A stretch of 20,499 nt of DNA from UBA6921 sp031363085 (GTDB taxonomy: Bacteria; Pseudomonadota; Gammaproteobacteria; SG8-11). The notes beneath the pieces are model-generated. The model did no database searches. It was not told where the DNA came from and saw only the letters and a list, made by a program, of their open reading frames with translations. Location: NCBI GenBank assembly GCA_031363085.1, contig JANLTU010000165.1:1-20499 (forward strand), given 5' to 3'. The translations under genes were made by a program, and so were the position numbers. Each line of letters opens with the position of its first letter. The first letter of the stretch is position 1. Below, piece by piece: positions 15,729 through 20,499 of the stretch.

Positions 15729-16130
15729 ATGAACAAATGCAATTTCCCTCTTCTTGCCACGTCACTGCTGACGCTGATCATCGTAGGAAACATCGCCCTG
15801 CCGGTTGCAGCCGCAGAGCAACAATATCCAAATGTGGTCGCCGCACAGGTGCACGCGCGCGGGCCGAACACCTTCGATTTTGACGTTACGATTTCTTCAC
15901 CTTACGACAGTGGCCAAAGATACGCAGACGCCTTTCATGTCATGCGCAAAGACGGCACCGTCTATGGTGAACGCAAGTTGCTTCACGACCACGCGAACGA
16001 ACAGCCTTTCACCCGCGACCTGCACGGCGTGGTGGTCCCCGCCGGCATCGGCCGCGTCGTCATCCAGGCCAAAGATCTAAAATACGGCTACGGCGGAAAA
16101 ACGCTTGAAGTTGCCTTGCCTGAACGTTAA
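15729..16130 (+). CDS. Small secreted protein of unknown function
   Basis: 133 residues; signal peptide about 1-28 (SLLTLIIVGNIALPVAAA, then EQQYPN). The mature chain is a small beta-rich domain with NTFDFDVTISSPYDSGQRYA, the segment FHVMRKDGTVYGERKLLHDH, then EQPFTRDLHGVVVPAGI and YGGKTLEVALPE. I recall this as a conserved uncharacterised exported family, but cannot give it a function. It lies between the REP-like palindrome and the acyltransferase gene; no good ribosome site or terminator is seen. Acts in the periplasm or outside. Confidence 0.75.
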   Translation: MNKCNFPLLATSLLTLIIVGNIALPVAAAEQQYPNVVAAQVHARGPNTFDFDVTISSPYDSGQRYADAFHVMRKDGTVYGERKLLHDHANEQPFTRDLHGVVVPAGIGRVVIQAKDLKYGYGGKTLEVALPER

Positions 16131-16183
16131 ACAATTCAACTAAAGAAACCTTTAATGAAGAAAATAGGGCGCCTCCCTGGTGA

Positions 16184-17326
16184 ATGCTTGCGGACATTTT
16201 TTCCAGTATGAATTCTGAAGCACTTAAGAACGGCACGTCGCTTGACGGCCTGCAATACCTACGCGGCATTGCATCGCTGATGGTCGTATTTTTTCATTCC
16301 CGATCTTATTTCGTCGATGTGCCGACGTGGACAGACATCGGCGCGCGCGGTGTCGATCTTTTTTTCGTCACCAGCGGCTTTATCATGGCCTACACCACCA
16401 AACATCTTGGCGGCAATACGGCGTTGGTTGCAAAGGCAAGTCTAGTGTTTTTATCAAAGCGCTTTATTCGCGTGGTGCCGCTGTATTGGCTCGCCCTGTT
16501 GTGGACTTCCAGGACGTACTGGCTTAACTGGTGGGCAACAGCAACCTCCCCGAAAGATCTCGTTACAAATCTAAGTCCTGAATTAATTTCGGTGGCCAAG
16601 GACGCCGCCTTTATTCCGCATCTGAGCATTGATGAAGATGAAGAGGGTGAAATCTTTCCCATCCTGATTCAAGGATGGACGCTGAATTATGAAATGTTTT
16701 TTTATTTGATCTTTGCATGCTGCATGTTCTTTCGGCGATACCGTTTGCTTGCGGTGTCCGTCATCATGGCGACCTTGGTCGTGGTGGGTAAAATGTACGC
16801 GTTTACCAATGTTGGCGGACTGGTTTACACGTCCAGTATTTTGATCGAGTTTGTTTTCGGCATTCTGGTTTTCAAGGTGTATTCGAAAACTCAACATCTA
16901 ACCTTCGACCGCAGCACACTGATCGGGCTGGGTGTCATTGGCTTCTTGCTGTTGAACAGTGGCTCTAATGTGAACGATAAATTTGTGCTTGGGGTCGCCG
17001 CCGCCGTCATTGTCTGGGTCTTCATTCACGCATTTCGCGACGTGCAAATTCGCCCGCTTAAAATTCTTGGCGATGCGTCATATTCTATTTATCTTTTTCA
17101 TGCGGCGTCGTTTGTCGCCGCCCGCGAGTTAATCGGCTACCTCGACATTGGCCGCGAAGGTTATCTCAATGTTGTCGCGATCATTACGATCCAAATCTTC
17201 GTCGCGATGGTCGCCAGCTTCGCGATTTACTACTTCATAGAAAAGCCGATGTTAAAAATACTCAGGAAGCTACTTAACCGCGTTGTTTCAAGGAAAGGAC
17301 AGGAAAAGGGACACTTGCCTTTATGA
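16184..17326 (+). CDS. Acyltransferase-3 family membrane protein
   Basis: 380 residues (372 from the alternative ATG at 16208; neither start has a convincing ribosome site). Integral membrane O-acyltransferase of the OafA/NodX type: SLDGLQYLRGIASLMVVFFH carries the family's R-x10-H pair (Arg and His eleven residues apart), followed by about ten membrane segments (GVDLFFVTSGFIM, VPLYWLALLW, EMFFYLIFACCMFF and others). Family members transfer acetyl or other acyl groups to carbohydrates or lipids of the envelope. The substrate is unknown. It stands between a secreted protein and dksA and may act on an envelope glycan. Confidence 0.92.
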   Translation: MLADIFSSMNSEALKNGTSLDGLQYLRGIASLMVVFFHSRSYFVDVPTWTDIGARGVDLFFVTSGFIMAYTTKHLGGNTALVAKASLVFLSKRFIRVVPLYWLALLWTSRTYWLNWWATATSPKDLVTNLSPELISVAKDAAFIPHLSIDEDEEGEIFPILIQGWTLNYEMFFYLIFACCMFFRRYRLLAVSVIMATLVVVGKMYAFTNVGGLVYTSSILIEFVFGILVFKVYSKTQHLTFDRSTLIGLGVIGFLLLNSGSNVNDKFVLGVAAAVIVWVFIHAFRDVQIRPLKILGDASYSIYLFHAASFVAARELIGYLDIGREGYLNVVAIITIQIFVAMVASFAIYYFIEKPMLKILRKLLNRVVSRKGQEKGHLPL

Positions 17327-17526
17327 GCGCTTAAACATTTTGCACTTGGATTTTAACTGCGCCCGCCCCATGCTCGCCGCCTCGTTGCAGGCGTACCCGT
17401 TGCGTGCTGCCTGGGTGATTTAGCGCTGTCGGCAGCGGCCGCATTGTGGTTGCTGCCGCGAAACCGGCAGGCACGAAATTTGATCCAACCCCTCAAGTTT
17501 GCTCACAGCGGCCCGCGACGATTTCA

Positions 17527-17555
17527 TTGCGTGCCCCAAACGTTTCTGATATAGA
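17527..17555 (+). promoter_or_regulatory. Candidate dksA promoter
   Basis: TTGCGT (17527-17532), 17 bases, TATAGA (17550-17555). A start near 17562 would lie 34 bases before the ATG at 17596, which agrees with the start chosen for dksA. Confidence 0.5.
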
Positions 17556-17595
17556 TGCCGGCTCAATTTTTCAAACACCGCTGGAGCAACCTTCG

Positions 17596-18276
17596 ATGCC
17601 TGGAAAAACTGCGAAGAAGCCCGTGAAGAAAGCGATCAAGCCCGCCAGCAAAGCCGTGGTAAAGGCCAAGCCAGCGAAACCGTCTGTCAAGAAGTCTGTG
17701 AAGCTGGGAAAAAAAATACCACCTAAACTTGCAGCAAAAAAAGCCGTAAAATCCGTACCCAAGCCCGCCGTCGCCAAGAAACATGTCGCGCCGGTGAAGC
17801 CACAAGCCAAAGCGGCGCCCACCGTAAAATCGCAGGTAAAACGTGTGAAGTCTACAGACTCATCCCAATTCAGCGCATTCACCCCGTACAAAGAGAAAAG
17901 CGGCGAGGAGTATATGAATCCCGCCCAAGTAGAACATTTCCGCGAAATTTTGGAATCGTGGAAACAGGAATTAATGGAGAAGGTCGACGAAACCGTGCAT
18001 CACATGCAGGACGAAGCCGCCAACTTCCCCGACCCCAACGACCGCGCGTCGCAGGAGTCCGACTTCACCATGGAGTTGCGCGCGCGTGATCGCGAACGCA
18101 AGCTGATCAAGAAAATCGAAGAAGGCATGCAGCGCTTGGACGACGGTGAATTCGGTTTTTGCGAAAGCTGCGGCGTCGAAATCGGCGTGCGCCGCCTGGA
18201 GGCCCGCCCCACCGCCACACTGTGCATCGACTGCAAAGAGCTCGATGAAATCCGCGAGCGGCAAAGCAGAGGTTAG
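17596..18276 (+). CDS. dksA: RNA polymerase-binding factor DksA with lysine-rich tail
   Basis: 226 residues from the ATG at 17596; a GTG start at 17446 would add 50 residues that lie upstream of the candidate promoter. A GGAG nine bases ahead and a promoter-like pair upstream support the ATG. Residues about 105-226 are canonical DksA: coiled coil with the tip acids D146/D149 (FPDPNDRASQES), RNA polymerase-binding helix (RARDRERKLIKKIEEG), and zinc finger C189, C192, C210, C213. DksA works with ppGpp at the secondary channel of RNA polymerase. Unusual part: residues 1-87 have no Asp or Glu and 27 lysines with AKK/KP repeats, like histone H1 tails, probably disordered and nucleic-acid binding. 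Followed by a strong terminator. Confidence 0.95.
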   Translation: MPGKTAKKPVKKAIKPASKAVVKAKPAKPSVKKSVKLGKKIPPKLAAKKAVKSVPKPAVAKKHVAPVKPQAKAAPTVKSQVKRVKSTDSSQFSAFTPYKEKSGEEYMNPAQVEHFREILESWKQELMEKVDETVHHMQDEAANFPDPNDRASQESDFTMELRARDRERKLIKKIEEGMQRLDDGEFGFCESCGVEIGVRRLEARPTATLCIDCKELDEIRERQSRG

Positions 18277-18288
18277 CAGTAGTAAAGA

Positions 18289-18317
18289 CGGGGCGCGATC
18301 AGCGCCCCGAGTTTTTT
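18289..18317 (+). terminator. Rho-independent terminator of dksA
   Basis: Arms CGGGGCGC (18289-18296) and GCGCCCCG (18302-18309) with a five-base loop, then AG and six T. Perfect eight-base stem 13 bases after the stop. Confidence 0.92.
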
Positions 18318-18361
18318 CTGGCGCCAATAGTCTTGCAGCACCTATAACAGTGGCTTGATCC

Positions 18362-18434
18362 TGTAGGAGCGCCGCCCTCGGCGCGATGGCCTGGGCGACC
18401 TGAGAACCATCGCGCCGGCGGCGGCACTCCTACA
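18362..18434. repeat. REP-like palindrome (TGTAGGAGC class)
   Basis: 28-base arms at 18362-18389 and 18407-18434 match as inverted repeats at 25 of 28 positions; they begin TGTAGGAGCGCCG and end ACTCCTACA, with a 17-base loop. The 'TGTAGGAG...' head is typical of REP elements in Pseudomonas and Xanthomonas relatives. It lies between the dksA terminator and the acs promoter. Confidence 0.8.
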
Positions 18435-18448
18435 AAAGTATAGATGAC

Positions 18449-18477
18449 TTGTGTTACTCCCGGCCGCCCGTTAAATT
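18449..18477 (+). promoter_or_regulatory. Candidate acs promoter
   Basis: TTGTGT (18449-18454), 17-base spacer, TAAATT (18472-18477), close to the acs ribosome site. A plausible sigma-70 promoter; no other operator recognised. Confidence 0.45.
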
Positions 18478-18504
18478 TGCGCCTCACCCGCAAAGGAGCC
18501 AGTC

Positions 18505-20442
18505 ATGAGCGATGCCAAAATCTACGACGTGCCTGCATCTTTCGCGGCACATGGCCTGATTGACGAGGCCACCTACCAGGCGATGTATCGACAATCGGTC
18601 GATGACCCGGAACACTTCTGGGCGGAGCAGGCAAAAAAATTCCTCGACTGGTCGGCGCCGTGGACGCGCGTGTCGAACTGGAATTTTCGCGATGTCAAGG
18701 TGCGCTGGTTCGAGGGTGCCAAGCTCAACGTCAGCGTCAATTGTCTTGACCGACACTTAGCAAAGCGCGGCGCGCAAGTCGCGATCATCTGGGAAGGTGA
18801 CGATCCCAGTGTTTCCAAAAAAATCACTTACCGCGAGCTGCACGTGGCCGTCTGCAAATTCGCCAACGCGCTCAAAGCGCGCGGTGTGAAAAAAGGCGAG
18901 CGCGTCTGCATCTACATGCCAATGATTCCCGAAGCCGCGATGGCGATGCTGGCCTGCGCGCGCATCGGCGCGGTGCACTCGGTGGTATTCGGCGGCTTTT
19001 CGCCCGAGTCGCTCAAAGACCGGATTCTGGATTCCGACTGCCGCGTGGTCATCACTGCCGACGAAGGCGTGCGCGGCGGCAAAAAAATTCCGCTCAAGGC
19101 CAACACCGATGCGGCGTTACAAACCTGCCCCAATGTCCACACGGTGCTGGTGGTGCAACATACAAAGGGCAGCATCGCGTGGAATGCCCAGCGCGACGTG
19201 TGGTACCACGAAGCCATCGCGCAGGTTTCCGCCAACTGCACGCCGGAAGTCATGGACGCGGAAGACCCGCTGTTTATTTTGTATACCTCCGGCTCCACCG
19301 GCAAACCCAAGGGCGCGCTGCACACCAGCGGTGGCTATTTGCTGTTCGCGGCAATCACGCATAAATACGCGTTCGACTATCACGACGGCGACATTTACTG
19401 GTGCACCGCCGACGTCGGCTGGATCACCGGCCACTCGTACATCGTCTACGGCCCGCTCGCCAACGGCGCCACCACGCTGATGTTCGAAGGCGTGCCCAGT
19501 TATCCGAATGCGTCGCGCTTCTGGAACGTCATCGACAAGCATCAGGTGAATATTTTCTACACCGCACCGACGGCGATCCGCGCGCTGATGCGCGAAGGCG
19601 AAGCGCCGGTGCAAGCCACCTCACGCAAGTCGCTGCGCTTGCTTGGCAGTGTCGGCGAGCCCATCAATCCGGAGGCCTGGGAATGGTATTACCACGTGGT
19701 CGGCGGCGCGCGCTGCCCAATTGTCGACACCTGGTGGCAAACCGAAACCGGCGGCCTCATGATCACACCGTTGCCCGCCTGCACCAAGTTAAAACCCGGC
19801 TCCGCGACGCGCCCGTTTTTCGGCGTGGTGCCGGGTATTGTCGACGATGACGGCAAGCTGCTCGACGGCGAATGCAGCGGCAAACTTGTCATCACGCGCT
19901 CATGGCCCGGCCAAATGCGCAGCGTCTACGGCGACCACTCGCGTTTTGTCGAAACCTATTTCGCGCAATATCCCGGTAACTATTTCACTGGCGACGGCGC
20001 CCGCCGCGACGCCGACGGCTATTACTGGATCACCGGCCGCGTCGACGACATGCTCAAGGTTTCCGGCCATCGCCTCGGCACCGCCGAAGTGGAAAGCGCC
20101 TTGGTGTTGCATCACAGCGTCGCCGAAGCCGCCGTGGTCGGCTTTCCGCACGACATCAAAGGCCAGGGCATCTACTGCTACGTGACATTAAAAGCCGGCA
20201 TCGAACCCAGCGACGAACTACGCAAACAACTGGTGCAACAAGTGCGCAAGGAAATCGGCCCCATCGCCACCCCCGACATTATTCAGTGGGCGCCGGGCCT
20301 GCCCAAAACCCGCTCCGGAAAAATCATGCGCCGCATCCTGCGCAAAATCGCCGCGAATGAACTGGACAGCCTGGGCGACACAACCACGCTGGCGGATCCG
20401 TCGGTGGTGGAACAGTTGGTGAAAAATCGCAGCAGTAAGTAA
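18505..20442 (+). CDS. acs: Acetyl-CoA synthetase
   Basis: 645 residues, full length for the AMP-forming enzyme: acetate + ATP + CoA to acetyl-CoA + AMP + PPi in the cytoplasm. Features: P-loop-like YTSGSTGKPKG (260-270), acetate-pocket Trp411 in DTWWQTETGG (408-417) with V383, hinge region GRVDDMLKVSGHR (511-523), and the C-terminal PKTRSGKIMRR (600-610) where Lys606 is the catalytic lysine known to be acetylated in this family. One pocket residue is Ile307 where Salmonella Acs has Val310, a conservative change. AAGGAG sits six bases before the ATG. Own unit, with a candidate promoter upstream; no terminator is visible before the window ends. Confidence 0.97.
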   Translation: MSDAKIYDVPASFAAHGLIDEATYQAMYRQSVDDPEHFWAEQAKKFLDWSAPWTRVSNWNFRDVKVRWFEGAKLNVSVNCLDRHLAKRGAQVAIIWEGDDPSVSKKITYRELHVAVCKFANALKARGVKKGERVCIYMPMIPEAAMAMLACARIGAVHSVVFGGFSPESLKDRILDSDCRVVITADEGVRGGKKIPLKANTDAALQTCPNVHTVLVVQHTKGSIAWNAQRDVWYHEAIAQVSANCTPEVMDAEDPLFILYTSGSTGKPKGALHTSGGYLLFAAITHKYAFDYHDGDIYWCTADVGWITGHSYIVYGPLANGATTLMFEGVPSYPNASRFWNVIDKHQVNIFYTAPTAIRALMREGEAPVQATSRKSLRLLGSVGEPINPEAWEWYYHVVGGARCPIVDTWWQTETGGLMITPLPACTKLKPGSATRPFFGVVPGIVDDDGKLLDGECSGKLVITRSWPGQMRSVYGDHSRFVETYFAQYPGNYFTGDGARRDADGYYWITGRVDDMLKVSGHRLGTAEVESALVLHHSVAEAAVVGFPHDIKGQGIYCYVTLKAGIEPSDELRKQLVQQVRKEIGPIATPDIIQWAPGLPKTRSGKIMRRILRKIAANELDSLGDTTTLADPSVVEQLVKNRSSK

Positions 20443-20470
20443 CTTAATACGGCACGCTTTTCAAAGAATC

Positions 20471-20499
20471 AGTGGAGCGGCTTGCAGCCGCGCTGATCG
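20471..20499. repeat. REP-like palindrome, cut by the window end
   Basis: GCGGCT (20477-20482) and AGCCGC (20486-20491) pair with a three-base loop within GTGGAGCGGCTTGCAGCCGC, which resembles the head of the TGTAGGAGC-type element at 18362. The second arm, if present, lies beyond the edge. Confidence 0.45.

Noticed and set aside
17446..17595. GTG start for dksA giving 50 more residues
   Set aside because: The added part lacks DksA-like or tail-like composition and covers the candidate promoter; the ATG at 17596 has a Shine-Dalgarno.
1..20499. CRISPR array, tRNA, rRNA or insertion sequence
   Set aside because: No regularly spaced repeats, no tRNA- or rRNA-like segment and no transposase or integrase frame seen.

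Overview
This is a chromosomal window from a moderately GC-rich proteobacterium, most likely a gammaproteobacterium. The evidence is a class I (enterobacterial-type) adenylate cyclase, an LptM-like mini-lipoprotein directly in front of lysA, a near-canonical DksA and a RhtB-type exporter. The genus cannot be read from the sequence. I see no tRNA, rRNA, CRISPR array, transposase or integrase.

Layout. Positions 1-8288 lie entirely on the minus strand and hold accessory genes. In transcription order they are: (a) a RhtB/LysE exporter, a tiny Trp-rich secreted protein and a membrane-anchored protein (8288 down to 6117, tightly spaced); (b) a PAS protein with a degenerate GGDEF domain (5921-5106); (c) an orphan LuxR-type regulator (4753-3596); (d) four exported proteins (3409 to beyond the left edge): a tail-collar-like protein, an unknown periplasmic protein, a Calx-beta protein, and the start of a larger exported protein whose start codon overlaps the Calx-beta stop. 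That last gene is open at the window edge. From 8579 the strand switches and housekeeping genes follow: cyaA (+), an alpha/beta-hydrolase esterase (-), lptM-like/lysA (+, overlapping), a methyltransferase, a coiled-coil/zinc-ribbon membrane protein, a small secreted protein, an acyltransferase-3, dksA with a lysine-rich tail, and acs. Small genes are divided by REP-like palindromes at about 15528-15614, 18362-18434 and probably 20471-20499.

How it fits together. cyaA, lptM and lysA make lysine/diaminopimelate, cAMP signalling and envelope genes neighbours, resembling the enterobacterial cyaA-cyaY-yifL(lptM)-dapF order with cyaY and dapF missing here. dksA and acs are independent units with their own candidate promoters and a clear terminator between them. 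The minus-strand left part looks like an envelope/secretome block with its own regulators (LuxR-type and a probably non-catalytic c-di-GMP-type protein). Whether those regulators control the exported proteins is inference from adjacency only. No clearly new defence or mobile system is visible; the least explained parts are the exported-protein operon at the left edge and the exporter/Trp-rich/anchored-protein operon.
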